Positions 28,327 to 38,114 of a stretch of DNA of 55,752 bases are shown here, piece by piece (the first letter of the stretch is position 1; each line of letters opens with the position of its first letter). Below the pieces are notes generated by a model. The model had not been told where the DNA came from. It did not search any database and worked only from the letters and a program-made list of their open reading frames with translations. Source of the stretch: Bacteroidales bacterium (GTDB lineage Bacteria > Bacteroidota > Bacteroidia > Bacteroidales > JAAYJT01); assembly GCA_012522795.1 (NCBI GenBank), contig JAAYJT010000033.1, forward strand, positions 1-55,752, read 5' to 3'. The position numbers and the translations under genes were made by a program.

Positions 28327-28620
28327 TCAATACATATTTTTGATACGTTCATGTAGTGTACTAAACAGGAAATCGGGTATCCTTTGAAAAGGAGCAAGTT
28401 CCCGCTCAAGGGTCTTTTTCTCTTTTACTGTATATGCCACCTGTATATATTTTGTAAATCCATTCTTATCCCTAACCACAAAATCCACCTCCAGATTATC
28501 TGTTTTTCCTATCCAAACCTGATAATCTCTTCGCAGCAACTCAAGAAAAACGATGTTCTCGAGCAAATGTCCGGTATCTGCAGCAAATTCCTCAAACTTG
28601 TATTTATTTACAGGTTTGAG
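28327..28620 (-). pseudogene. C-terminal remnant of a DUF4143-type AAA+ ATPase
   Basis: The frame encodes ...FAADTGHLLENIVFLELL..., VDFVVRDKNG and YIQVAYTVKEKKTLEREL, the end of the DUF4143 domain in ATP-binding proteins of about 380-400 residues. The N-terminal AAA+ region with Walker motifs is missing, and the C-terminus diverges after LAPFQRI. The frame stays open towards the macroglobulin stop codon but lacks an ATG. It is a decayed fragment rather than a working gene. Confidence 0.7.
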
Positions 28621-28657
28621 GAATTTAACCGGGTTGCCGTAACAACGGATAGTAAAC

Positions 28658-31600
28658 TTATTTTATATCTACTCTGATGCCTTCGCTATGGGCTGAAAAC
28701 TCAGGAGCATACAGGCATTGAATACTGGTAATTCCGGTTGAAAAATCTCCGGTTTGAGAAACTATTACCGGATATTCAAAAACCCATGTTCCTTTTGGCA
28801 GATATTGAAAGAAAAAATGAGTAGCCAAATCACGCGGATTCTCATAATAACCCAATCCACCTTTATATCTGTAACCCGAAATTTGCTCTACAGGTTCAAA
28901 TGCCGGAGCTCTGAGATCTTTCATGTGAACATATTCCATGTCGCGGTCAACTTTTAATTCAATACGCATCACCATTTTATCCCCGATTTTCAACAATTTA
29001 TTATCTGTAATGGTTTCAAGCACTGGTCCAGCAGGCATTAAAACCTCTCGCATAATACTCCTTTTCAGTTTCAACGGAGTTTCATGTGCAGTAATTCGGT
29101 CGAGCTGCTCAAAATACTGCCAGTACAAACCACCCCATACAATAGTGTTACCTGGATTATTCACAATCACTTCTGCCATTTCCGGTTTTATCTCATCACC
29201 ATTAAATGATATCCTGAAATATCCGCTTCCGGCTTCTTCTTTAACAGCAGGATAAGTAGCCGGATTGATTTTAAGGTTGCCTATCTGAACACTGAAATCC
29301 TTATTGACACCAAAAGATTGAGTTCCGCGCATCAGAATGGCATAAACAGCTTCAGCGGTAGCCCGGCTTGATTTCCAGGCATGTGTTTGTTTCTGCTTTA
29401 TGAGCCATTGCTGCATTTTTTCAACTTTTTGCATGTCTTTGCCTATATCAGCAAAAGCTTCGATCAGCAAAGCCTGTGTTTCAACAGGGGCTTCATACCA
29501 GTACAATCCCTGACGAAGATCGCGCCAGTACATACCCATTTCCTCGCTAATAAGTGCTCTGTCGGCAACCGAGGCAATTATTTGACCAGCAATAGCATCA
29601 GAACTCAGATTATGCAATGCAATTGCTATCATACCCTGAAAATAAAGCTGCTGTCCTGTCCAGTATCTTTCAGCCTGATCTTTCCAGAACGCAAAACTCT
29701 CCTGATGTTTTCCATTCAGCGGAAACTGTGGTGTCCAATAACTTCTTGCCCACAAATAATGTATAACTCCGGGATGGAGATGATTGGTTTTAGGATCAAC
29801 AGGCTTTTGCAGCTTATTATACTCTTCAGTCATTTTCTCATCTATGTACAAAACTGCCTGTTGCATTCTTTTATACAAATCTTTTTCATCCATGATTTTC
29901 TCAATTCCCAGTGCCTGCAATCTTCCAAACCCTGCAACAAGCTGCTGAGTAACATGACGGCTGTCAGGCATACCCGGAAACCATGACCATCCTCCATTTT
30001 CAAGTTGCATGTCAAGCAACTCCCTGAAGCTTTTTTTCAGCATTGAAGCAATATTATCCCTGTCGAACAGCAAAGCAATCTGTCTTTTTTGTTCTGATTC
30101 ACCCAAAGCATCAGAAAGCCATGGAGTTTCTTCTATAACTGCAGTTTTTAGATCCTGATTTTTTTCAAGATTTGAAAGCAATGCATTTGGATCAGTTTTT
30201 TGCCATATCCTGAACACCCTTTCAATTTCAGGATGCCGGTTTATTATATGCAAAGCAAGCTGATTGGTATAATACTGCTGAAATATAGCTTCAGCACTCT
30301 TTGAATTTGGTTCTGACAAATACGGCAAAGCCTGAACTACATACCATACAGGATTTGAAGTAAACTCCAGCGTCAACTGATGGTTCACAGCAGTGGAACC
30401 GCTTTTACCCGACTTCAGCAGCTTATCAAAAACAAAGGTTTTATTCTCATTCGAACCCGCAAACATAGGCATACTTTCAGTGATCAACTGGCGGTTGGTC
30501 AGAACAGGCAACATGTTTTCTTCACCATCGCTGTGAGAACCTGCAATTGCCGCTACCCTGTATATTATTGCATAAGCACCCTTGTCCGGCACCTTAATAT
30601 CCCAGAAAATATCGCGGGAATCATGCGGAGGGATAACAATTTTCTTTTGTTCCGCGACCAGAATGTAGCTTTCATTAACTGATGCCATGGTCAGCGCATC
30701 GAAGAAATTAAGCGAGACATCGGCAACCAATTCCTTATCAGTAATATTTACCACTTTTGCCCTGAACTGCATCTCGTCGCCCTGACGTAAAAATCGCGGT
30801 GGGTTGGGGATTACCATGAGTTCACGTCCCGATTCAAAAAACTCGTCAAGCATACTTGTTCTCAAATCCTTGGTATGAGCCAAACCCATTAATCTCCAGC
30901 GTGTAAGTGATTCAGGAACAGTGAAATTCAAAGTAACGACACCATCTTTATCACTTAATAATTGCGGATAAAAGAAAGCTGTTTCTCTCAAATCCCGCCT
31001 TATCATTAGTGAAGGCATTTCAGCCCGGATGTGTTCAGGTTGTTCATCGTAAGAATCACCCCCCGAAACCGCATCATCAGCTACTGCATACGATTCTTCC
31101 ATAAGAGCCTGACTGTCAGGTGCAAGATTTCTGCTTTTTGTTAAATGTCTGCCTCCTGAACGAAAATCGAAAAACACAGGCGCATACATATCAAATCCAA
31201 ACCAATTAAGTTTATCGTACTCGCGATGAAAGTATTCGGGAAATGAGGTATATACACCTGCATGCAAGGATATTTGTCTAAAAGCTGCACCCGCATTCCA
31301 GTTTAACTGACGGCGGTAACGGTCGTACATTGTTAAAGCCCAGTTATGAGGCATTAACACATCCAGCGAAGCATCATACATTCCCGCCAGCAGTTCAGCT
31401 TTTTCCGGCTCGCCTTTATAATTACCAATAAACACCTTCCATTCTTCCTTTCCTCCGGGTTCAAGACGGTTGCGCTTTGTTTCAAGTTTAATATTCAATT
31501 GCTTGCTCTTATCAGGAACATTAACTGAAAGAGTTTCGGTAAAAACACGGTTCTGAGCCACAGCAGTGAACAATACCCTGAAACCTCCCACATGCCTTTC

Positions 31601-34600
31601 AGTAACGGGTATGGTAATGAGCATAGTGCTGTTATTTATGTTCAATCGCCGGCTTTCAACAATACTGCCATTTATTTCTATTTCATACAGCACTGTAAGT
31701 TGTATTTTCGAACCTATAAGTATTCTGGCATTTTGCCCGGGTTCAGGATCAGTAGTAAGCAATTCCGACCACCAAGGCTTTGATACAGGTACTGTTTTGT
31801 TAATTTCAGAATATACAGTGAAATATTTCCTGAATTCCACAGGTTCACCGAAAGCATCTTTACTTTTAATCTCAATTAAATAAGTCCCGGGAGTCCAGGT
31901 TTGGAATCCATCCGGAATTATCCTGTCAGCAGAACCGGTATTGAATTTACCGGCAAACATTCGTTTTTCCACACCCCACGATGAGGGATCATCTTCATTA
32001 TCATACACATCAAAGGGAAACATTTTATCATGTGTGGCTTTATCCAGTATAAAGCGGTCAGGGCGGGAAAATGGTCTTTCGCGAAACAGTTTTTTCGGCT
32101 GTATGAGTTTCTGTATTGATATTTCTCCTGTAACTTCCTGATCTATACCATTCATATTTTTTGCATCTATCCTGAAACCCTTAAAAGCTTCCTGATTCAG
32201 CATATCAGGAATTTCAGCACTGAGCAGCAAAGCAACATACCCAATACCTATACTTGTGCTGCCGCTTTGTGTTTCGCCATTAATATCGGTAACATCAGCC
32301 ATTATATTGAAAATGAATACCGGATTCCTTTCTTTTGAAAGACCAGGATCGGGGATAGCGTTAAAAGTTACAGTAAAATTCCCATTAGCATCAGTTTTTG
32401 CTGTTCCGTTCATTATCTCTGCCGGAGGCGATGACGGATAATAAATTCCTGTGCGATAAAACGGATAGGGGAACCTTATCTGTCTTGTAACCCTGAATTT
32501 TACTTCAGCATTATTGATTGGATTTCCGGCAAAAGCAAGTGCCTGTCCCTGAACAGTAACAGATTCACCTAATTTATAATTGCTTTTTATAGTGTCAAAA
32601 TCTACCTTGAAACGCGGAAGCTTATACTCTTCAACTGAAAAACTCTTATTTCCATACTGATTGCTTAATTGAAAACTGCCTGTGAGCAATCCTGACGGTA
32701 TAACAAAGCTGCCTGCAAAGCTTCCGTAATCATTGGTTGTAACTATCAGTTCCGATATTTTTTGATAATTGGCATCGTACAGAACAACATTTGTTTTAAA
32801 ATTTGTTTTAAGCCTGTGGTCTTTGCCATCTGTATCTATCATTACACCTTTGAGATAAATGGTTTGTCCCGGACGATACAAAGCCCTGTCAGTAAAAAAA
32901 TGAGTCTGTGTATGTGTATATTTCTGTTCAATGTAGGGCTGAACATAAAAATAATGGTCGGACATGAGGCGGTCATTTTTAAGTGTGAGCTCAACAGCCA
33001 TCCTGTTTGTCCGTCCTGAAGAGTCATCAGCTTCAATAGTAAATTCCCCGTCAGTATTTGTTGTATATTTAGGTCCTTTTACAATATCATATCTGCGTAA
33101 AGACTGATTATACCTTTCCTGCCACAACGTTGCCGTAACATTTTTCAAAGGTTTTCCATTATCTCTGTCCAGAACCAGAAATCTTACACTTCCATCTGTT
33201 TCTGTGCGGCTCACAAAGCTTAAAGCTGAAATCCAGAAAGATTCAAATGACAATTCATAATCTGCATTATTGTAACTCTCATCAAAACCCGCAATCACTA
33301 TATAATAGCCTAAAGGCAAAGCCTGAACCGGAATCTCAGTATTATGCATCTGCATATCGCCATCGTCAGGAAGTTCATGCTTCCACGAAAAATAGGGTTC
33401 TATTTTCAGATACTGATCAATAAGTTCTTTTGTGTTATGATATTTTTGTCTTAGTTCCCGGTCAGTTTCGGGAGCTATTCCAATTATACGCAAATACAAT
33501 TCCTTTACATTTCGGTGTGAAACCAATGCCTTGAATGGCTTACCGGGCAGGTTCACATATTCCAATTGTATATTCAGAACCGGCTCGGAAATTTGCTTGT
33601 TCAGGTTTATGCAATTCTTAGTAGAGGGCAGATCGGGAAAGCGCCTAATAGCGGTTTCGAGTTTAATTTTTGCTTCTTTCAACTTCAGGCGTGGCTCAGG
33701 ATTGTCAAGCGGGTTATAGGTATTTCCTTCCCTTATCAGCTCAGTGGAAATAGCATAAGCAATTTCAGGGAAAGCCTGTGAATCGTAATATTGCTGTTCA
33801 AGCTGCTCAAGAGCCTTCATGTATGACTCATCCTTTTTCTCAAGTGTGATATTTTCCTTTATCCATGCAAGTCGTTTAAGGTCCACATCAATCAGCGCAA
33901 GAGGGGTTTTATCAATGATATGGAAGCCAATGAGCTTTTTGAACAATGTAAGGGCATGATAATTAAACGATAGCTCGCCGGGTTTTGCTGTAGCAGTATT
34001 TACAAACTTCTCAGCAGGCTCAAATAAAGATTCATTATTTAATTCAATAGGGTCATTTACCTGAATAAGAGTAGCCTGAGGGTTCGTAAAAAAATCAAGA
34101 GCACGTTGTGCAAGAATATCGTACAGTGTAGGGCGATAAACTTTTGAACCTTCTTTTTCTTCCAGAATTTCTGAAAAACCGGAGGCATGGAGCTTTTTTA
34201 ATTCTTCAGGAGCACTGAGCGACTGTTCATAGTGAAAAACAGCCTTTTGCAGAATGCTTCTCACATCCCAGGTTTTTATATCATCGCCCGGTTCTCCTTC
34301 AATAACGGTACGGCTAAGGATCAAATGCCGGTTTACCGAAAAATAGCGATAATAAAGCTCTGCCTGTATTGAGTTCAGTATTGAAAGCGATGGCTGGGTG
34401 GTATTTGCTATATACTTGTCCACCATAACAATGCTTTTTTCAAAATGATCTTCTTCAAAATCGGCGCTCAACCTTATCTGATACAAAATAGTCCTGATAA
34501 ATTCAGGATGGTTATTTTCAGGTATAATCTGCCTTTGAATCTGATTTACAATATCCATTGCTGCCTTTGGCATTCCGGCTTTTTGCAGTGAATCAACCTG

Positions 34601-34726
34601 CTGCCATAATCTTTGGGTCTTATTTTCATTCATTGTTGATTGAGGAGTTGAAATAACCGGATTGCAACTGAGTAATACATAAGCAAGCAACAAAACCGGT
34701 ATGTTACGAAAAAATAATATTCTCAT
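28658..34726 (-). CDS. Alpha-2-macroglobulin family lipoprotein
   Basis: The 2022-residue protein has a lipobox (VLLSC, Cys21), so it is anchored as a lipoprotein. The N-terminal part is helical, with TPR-like content over about residues 25-390. Macroglobulin repeats follow (GQTIYLKGVMIDTDG, GESVTVQGQALAFAG), with a bait-like zone. The alpha/alpha-toroid domain carries GGWSWFPG near residue 1580. The expected Cys-x-Glu-Gln thioester is replaced by an NSKSAEAIFQQYY segment near residue 1475, so it cannot form the covalent trap. The family guards the cell envelope against proteases. No pbpC gene adjoins it, and it stands alone on its strand. Confidence 0.85.
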   Translation of the reverse strand: MRILFFRNIPVLLLAYVLLSCNPVISTPQSTMNENKTQRLWQQVDSLQKAGMPKAAMDIVNQIQRQIIPENNHPEFIRTILYQIRLSADFEEDHFEKSIVMVDKYIANTTQPSLSILNSIQAELYYRYFSVNRHLILSRTVIEGEPGDDIKTWDVRSILQKAVFHYEQSLSAPEELKKLHASGFSEILEEKEGSKVYRPTLYDILAQRALDFFTNPQATLIQVNDPIELNNESLFEPAEKFVNTATAKPGELSFNYHALTLFKKLIGFHIIDKTPLALIDVDLKRLAWIKENITLEKKDESYMKALEQLEQQYYDSQAFPEIAYAISTELIREGNTYNPLDNPEPRLKLKEAKIKLETAIRRFPDLPSTKNCINLNKQISEPVLNIQLEYVNLPGKPFKALVSHRNVKELYLRIIGIAPETDRELRQKYHNTKELIDQYLKIEPYFSWKHELPDDGDMQMHNTEIPVQALPLGYYIVIAGFDESYNNADYELSFESFWISALSFVSRTETDGSVRFLVLDRDNGKPLKNVTATLWQERYNQSLRRYDIVKGPKYTTNTDGEFTIEADDSSGRTNRMAVELTLKNDRLMSDHYFYVQPYIEQKYTHTQTHFFTDRALYRPGQTIYLKGVMIDTDGKDHRLKTNFKTNVVLYDANYQKISELIVTTNDYGSFAGSFVIPSGLLTGSFQLSNQYGNKSFSVEEYKLPRFKVDFDTIKSNYKLGESVTVQGQALAFAGNPINNAEVKFRVTRQIRFPYPFYRTGIYYPSSPPAEIMNGTAKTDANGNFTVTFNAIPDPGLSKERNPVFIFNIMADVTDINGETQSGSTSIGIGYVALLLSAEIPDMLNQEAFKGFRIDAKNMNGIDQEVTGEISIQKLIQPKKLFRERPFSRPDRFILDKATHDKMFPFDVYDNEDDPSSWGVEKRMFAGKFNTGSADRIIPDGFQTWTPGTYLIEIKSKDAFGEPVEFRKYFTVYSEINKTVPVSKPWWSELLTTDPEPGQNARILIGSKIQLTVLYEIEINGSIVESRRLNINNSTMLITIPVTERHVGGFRVLFTAVAQNRVFTETLSVNVPDKSKQLNIKLETKRNRLEPGGKEEWKVFIGNYKGEPEKAELLAGMYDASLDVLMPHNWALTMYDRYRRQLNWNAGAAFRQISLHAGVYTSFPEYFHREYDKLNWFGFDMYAPVFFDFRSGGRHLTKSRNLAPDSQALMEESYAVADDAVSGGDSYDEQPEHIRAEMPSLMIRRDLRETAFFYPQLLSDKDGVVTLNFTVPESLTRWRLMGLAHTKDLRTSMLDEFFESGRELMVIPNPPRFLRQGDEMQFRAKVVNITDKELVADVSLNFFDALTMASVNESYILVAEQKKIVIPPHDSRDIFWDIKVPDKGAYAIIYRVAAIAGSHSDGEENMLPVLTNRQLITESMPMFAGSNENKTFVFDKLLKSGKSGSTAVNHQLTLEFTSNPVWYVVQALPYLSEPNSKSAEAIFQQYYTNQLALHIINRHPEIERVFRIWQKTDPNALLSNLEKNQDLKTAVIEETPWLSDALGESEQKRQIALLFDRDNIASMLKKSFRELLDMQLENGGWSWFPGMPDSRHVTQQLVAGFGRLQALGIEKIMDEKDLYKRMQQAVLYIDEKMTEEYNKLQKPVDPKTNHLHPGVIHYLWARSYWTPQFPLNGKHQESFAFWKDQAERYWTGQQLYFQGMIAIALHNLSSDAIAGQIIASVADRALISEEMGMYWRDLRQGLYWYEAPVETQALLIEAFADIGKDMQKVEKMQQWLIKQKQTHAWKSSRATAEAVYAILMRGTQSFGVNKDFSVQIGNLKINPATYPAVKEEAGSGYFRISFNGDEIKPEMAEVIVNNPGNTIVWGGLYWQYFEQLDRITAHETPLKLKRSIMREVLMPAGPVLETITDNKLLKIGDKMVMRIELKVDRDMEYVHMKDLRAPAFEPVEQISGYRYKGGLGYYENPRDLATHFFFQYLPKGTWVFEYPVIVSQTGDFSTGITSIQCLYAPEFSAHSEGIRVDIK

Positions 34727-34760
34727 GATTAAAAACTTATTCGTTAATGAACCGAAGTAA

Positions 34761-34768
34761 CAAAGGTA
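34761..34768 (-). promoter_or_regulatory. Candidate -7 box for the macroglobulin gene
   Basis: The minus strand reads TACCTTTG, a match to TAnnTTTG, 35 bases before the ATG. Confidence 0.5.
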
Positions 34769-34893
34769 TCAATAATTGTTCCGCAATTATATGAAATTGA
34801 GTTCGGAAAAAGATTTTCAAAAAACTTTTATTGTTGAATACGGAAATTGCACGGTAATTGTGTGCTGAAAACCTTTGTCATGATAAAAAAGTA

Positions 34894-34920
34894 TTTTTCC
34901 GGCAGCGGTTCACGGAAAAA
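34894..34920. repeat. Small inverted repeat upstream of the TlpA-like gene
   Basis: TTTTTCCG (34894-34901) and CGGAAAAA (34913-34920) form an 8-bp stem with an 11-nt loop, 25 bases upstream of the TlpA -7 box. It could be an operator or a terminator-like hairpin. Confidence 0.4.
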
Positions 34921-34944
34921 ACATTGAGCAAACAAAGTTTATAT

Positions 34945-34952
34945 TACTTTTG
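34945..34952 (+). promoter_or_regulatory. Candidate promoter of the TlpA-DUF6029-Omp28 operon
   Basis: TACTTTTG matches TAnnTTTG and lies 38 bases before the ATG. TTG occurs 18 bases upstream as a plausible -33 element. Confidence 0.55.
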
Positions 34953-34990
34953 CACCGCATTATGAAATCATCAATTAAATTCTACCTGAC

Positions 34991-35518
34991 ATGAGAAAGA
35001 TCATTCTGCTTTTAATTGTTCTAATTGCCGGATACGTTAGCATGGCTCAATCCGGAGAGAAAACTTTTCACAAAATTCCATCAGCAGTTGTAAAAACAAT
35101 TGATGGTCGTGATTTTAACACTGCAAACATAGAAAACGACGGAAAACCTATCATCCTGAGCTTCTGGGCATTATGGTGCACACCCTGTATGCGTGAACTT
35201 TCGGCAATTGCAGAGGATTATGAAGATTGGGTTGAAGAAACAGGAGTTAAACTCATAGCTGTTTCGATTGATGATTCACGAAGTACATCTAAAGTGTTGC
35301 CCACTGTTCAGGGTAAAAACTGGGAATATGATGTTCTGCTGGATCCTAATGGTGATTTTAAAAGAGCAATGAATGTAAACCAGATACCTCACAATTTTAT
35401 TATTAACGGCAAGGGTGAAATAGTTTGGCAGCACACTTCTTTTTCGGAAGGCAGTCAACAGCAACTTATTAATCTTGTGAGAAAACTTAATGCCGGCGAA
35501 GATATTTCCGATCATTAA
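34991..35518 (+). CDS. TlpA-like thioredoxin-fold protein
   Basis: The 175-residue exported protein has a signal peptide (KIILLLIVLIAGYVSMAQ). Its thioredoxin fold has the redox motif WCTPC (Cys63, Cys66), the cis-proline loop QIPHNFIINGKGEIVW and a peroxiredoxin-like AVSIDDSR turn. TlpA/ResA-type proteins exchange disulphides in the periplasm. It is the first gene of a plus-strand trio with a DUF6029 barrel protein (55 bases on) and an Omp28 lipoprotein that also has a CxxC motif. That neighbourhood suggests a shared redox role at the outer membrane, but the substrate is unknown. Confidence 0.85.
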   Translation: MRKIILLLIVLIAGYVSMAQSGEKTFHKIPSAVVKTIDGRDFNTANIENDGKPIILSFWALWCTPCMRELSAIAEDYEDWVEETGVKLIAVSIDDSRSTSKVLPTVQGKNWEYDVLLDPNGDFKRAMNVNQIPHNFIINGKGEIVWQHTSFSEGSQQQLINLVRKLNAGEDISDH

Positions 35519-35573
35519 GCAAACAATCAATTTCCGAATCACTTAGATTATTCAATCCACTACTTTTTTTATT

Positions 35574-37256
35574 ATGACAAAAAAGCAGCAAAAAATAATT
35601 CTATTAATTGCAATCTCACTGGTTTTTATTAATCCCATACATTCTTTTGCACAGGGATTTGCCGGTCCATCAAGGGTAAGCGGCAATTTTCAGTTCGACG
35701 GTCAGTTATACAGAAGCGACACACTTATAGGAGCTCCTGAAGTGAATGAACAAATGCTGATGAATAATTTTGCCAATTTACTTTTTACCAAAGGTGATTT
35801 TACTGCCGGTTTGCGTTTTGAATATTATCTGAACCCCATCAAAGGTTATGACACAAAACCTACAGGTATAGGTATGCCATACAGGTTCATGGCATATAAA
35901 ACCGGTGATTTTGAAGTTACTGCCGGTAGTTTTTATGAACAATTTGGCAACGGGCTTATTTTAAGGGCTTACGAAGACTGGAATCTTGGTGTGGATAATT
36001 TTCTTGACGGCTTAAGGGTTAAATTCAACCCTGCAGAAGGCATTGCACTCAAGGGTGTTTACGGGAAACAGCGTTATTTCTGGGATCATTCTCCCGGAAT
36101 TGTACGTGGAATTGATGCCGATTTTTCAATCAACGATCTGGTCAATTCTATGAAGGAAAGTTCGGTAAGGATATTTGCCGGTGCAGGAATGGTAAGTAAA
36201 TATCAGCAGGATGAATTGATCATTCCCAAACCGGGCTATCGTTATAATTTACCTGAAAATGTTCCCGCTTACTCCGGTCGTTTAAATTTGAGCAGTTCAA
36301 ATTTTAGTTTTATCAGCGAATATGCATATAAGATGAACGATCCCTCATCAATTAACGGATTTATATACAAACCAGGACAGTCTTTATATCTTAGCGCAAC
36401 ATATTTCAAACCAGGTTTAAGTGTGATGGCATCTGCCAAGCACACTGATAACATGAGTTATAAATCACGCCGTACTGAATCAACAACTCTCGATATCAAT
36501 TTTCTGCCTCCATTAACGAAACAGCACACTTATAATCTGTCAGCCATGTACCCATATGCCACCCAGCCAAACGGAGAAGTGGCATTTCAGGGTCAGATCA
36601 TTTACACAATAAAGAGAAGAACTAAAATAGGAGGTAATTACGGTACTTTTATCACTGCCAACTATGCCATTGTTAATTCTTTGAACCGTAAAGCCATTGA
36701 CAACGATACACCGATAGGTGAAAAAGGAACACTTGGATACAAAGCTGCTCTGTTTGATATGGGCGACGAAAAATATTTCAGAGATCTTAATATTGAAATC
36801 TCCCGCCGTATGAACCGCGACCTGAAAGTCACTTTGCAATATCTTAATTTATTATATAATATTGATGTGATCGAAGGTCATCCCGGAGAACCCAATGTTA
36901 AAGCCAATATAGGTATTGCTGATATTCAGTATAGACTTGCACCAACAAAAACATTAAGATTTGAATACCAGCATTTGCTTACCAAACAGGATAAGGGCGA
37001 CTGGGCTATGGCTTTGGTAGAATATACCATTGCTCCGAAATGGTCTTTCAGTATCAGCGACAGCTATAATTACGGCAATCCTGAATCAGACCAGAAACGA
37101 CATTATTATAATGCTACTATGGGTTATACTCATCATTCCTCACGCATTGCACTGGCATGGGGCAGACAACGCGAAGGCATAGTTTGTGTAGGGGGAGTGT
37201 GCAGATACGTACCTGCAAGCAGCGGTTTAACTATTACAATTACAAGTTCATTTTAA
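35574..37256 (+). CDS. DUF6029 family outer-membrane protein
   Basis: The 560-residue protein has a signal peptide (KIILLIAISLVFINPIHSFAQ), then VSGNFQFDGQLYRSDTLIGAP. A long series of amphipathic strands follows, with many aromatic residues near the ends, consistent with an outer-membrane barrel. Family and context match DUF6029, which is nearly always between a TlpA-like protein and an Omp28 lipoprotein in Bacteroidota. The molecular function is not known. It probably spans the outer membrane and works with its two thiol-containing neighbours; this is inferred from gene order alone. Confidence 0.75.
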   Translation: MTKKQQKIILLIAISLVFINPIHSFAQGFAGPSRVSGNFQFDGQLYRSDTLIGAPEVNEQMLMNNFANLLFTKGDFTAGLRFEYYLNPIKGYDTKPTGIGMPYRFMAYKTGDFEVTAGSFYEQFGNGLILRAYEDWNLGVDNFLDGLRVKFNPAEGIALKGVYGKQRYFWDHSPGIVRGIDADFSINDLVNSMKESSVRIFAGAGMVSKYQQDELIIPKPGYRYNLPENVPAYSGRLNLSSSNFSFISEYAYKMNDPSSINGFIYKPGQSLYLSATYFKPGLSVMASAKHTDNMSYKSRRTESTTLDINFLPPLTKQHTYNLSAMYPYATQPNGEVAFQGQIIYTIKRRTKIGGNYGTFITANYAIVNSLNRKAIDNDTPIGEKGTLGYKAALFDMGDEKYFRDLNIEISRRMNRDLKVTLQYLNLLYNIDVIEGHPGEPNVKANIGIADIQYRLAPTKTLRFEYQHLLTKQDKGDWAMALVEYTIAPKWSFSISDSYNYGNPESDQKRHYYNATMGYTHHSSRIALAWGRQREGIVCVGGVCRYVPASSGLTITITSSF

Positions 37257-37274
37257 GTAAACAAACAGAAAATC

Positions 37275-38114
37275 ATGAAATATCGAATCATTCTGATTGG
37301 GCTATTGTCAATTATATTTGCATTTCAGTCATGTAATAAGATTGAAGAACCTTATTTAATTGAAACTGGCGAAATACAGGCTAAAAAAACTATTCTGATC
37401 GAAGAATTTACCGGGCATCAATGCCCGAACTGCCCCAGAGGAGCCAAAGCTATCGATGATATTGTGAGTGTTTATGGCGACAGAGTTGTAATTGTAGCCG
37501 TTCATGCTAACTTTAACGGACGCACAACTGCTGCTTTTCCTGCTGAATACCGTACTGAAGTAGGAAATACAATCGACGATAAATTTAAAATGGAACATTC
37601 AGGGTTACCTAAATGTATGGTAAACAGGATCGGGTATCCGGAGGATAAGCATAAAATACAACCTGAAGAATTAGCAGGCAAAGTCAGTGAAGTTATCTCA
37701 GAGGATCCGCTGATGGATATAAAAGTTATTGGTAACTACGATGAAGCAAGCAGAAAAACCAATTTCGTGGTAAACATAACTTTACTTGAAGAGATGCAGC
37801 GAAAGCTCAATCTTTCAGTATTCATTACCGAAAGCAATATTGTTTCTCCACAAAAGAACAATGAACCTGATTTTGGTCCTACGCCACAGATTGATGATTA
37901 CGTGCATAACTACGTTTTGCGGGGCTCAGTTAATGGCGCCTGGGGTGATATTATTTGTATAGGAAACCTGAACCCTGCCGGAACAAATTTCTCAAGACCA
38001 TATCAGTACACACTTGATCCTGATTGGAATGAAAATAACTGTTCGCTGGTTGCTTTTGTATATGATCCGGATACTTCCGAAGTATTACAGGCTGCTGAGA
38101 TAAAAGTAAAATAA
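37275..38114 (+). CDS. Omp28-related outer-membrane lipoprotein with thioredoxin-like motif
   Basis: The 279-residue protein has a lipobox (AFQSC, Cys20), so it is lipid-anchored. Next comes a thioredoxin-like segment with CPNC (Cys50, Cys53) inside LIEEFTGHQCPNCPRGA. The C-terminal two thirds are beta-rich. This matches the Omp28 family first seen in Porphyromonas. It begins 18 bases after the DUF6029 stop, so the three genes probably form one operon. The exposed CxxC suggests thiol chemistry on the cell surface or in the periplasm. Confidence 0.85.
   Translation: MKYRIILIGLLSIIFAFQSCNKIEEPYLIETGEIQAKKTILIEEFTGHQCPNCPRGAKAIDDIVSVYGDRVVIVAVHANFNGRTTAAFPAEYRTEVGNTIDDKFKMEHSGLPKCMVNRIGYPEDKHKIQPEELAGKVSEVISEDPLMDIKVIGNYDEASRKTNFVVNITLLEEMQRKLNLSVFITESNIVSPQKNNEPDFGPTPQIDDYVHNYVLRGSVNGAWGDIICIGNLNPAGTNFSRPYQYTLDPDWNENNCSLVAFVYDPDTSEVLQAAEIKVK

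Noticed and set aside
28663-28677. Reading the DUF4143 frame as an intact gene
   Set aside because: The frame stops here, and the AAA+ part with Walker motifs is missing.
30250-30350. A thioester (CxEQ) in the macroglobulin
   Set aside because: The aligned stretch reads NSKSAEAIFQQYY and contains no Cys.
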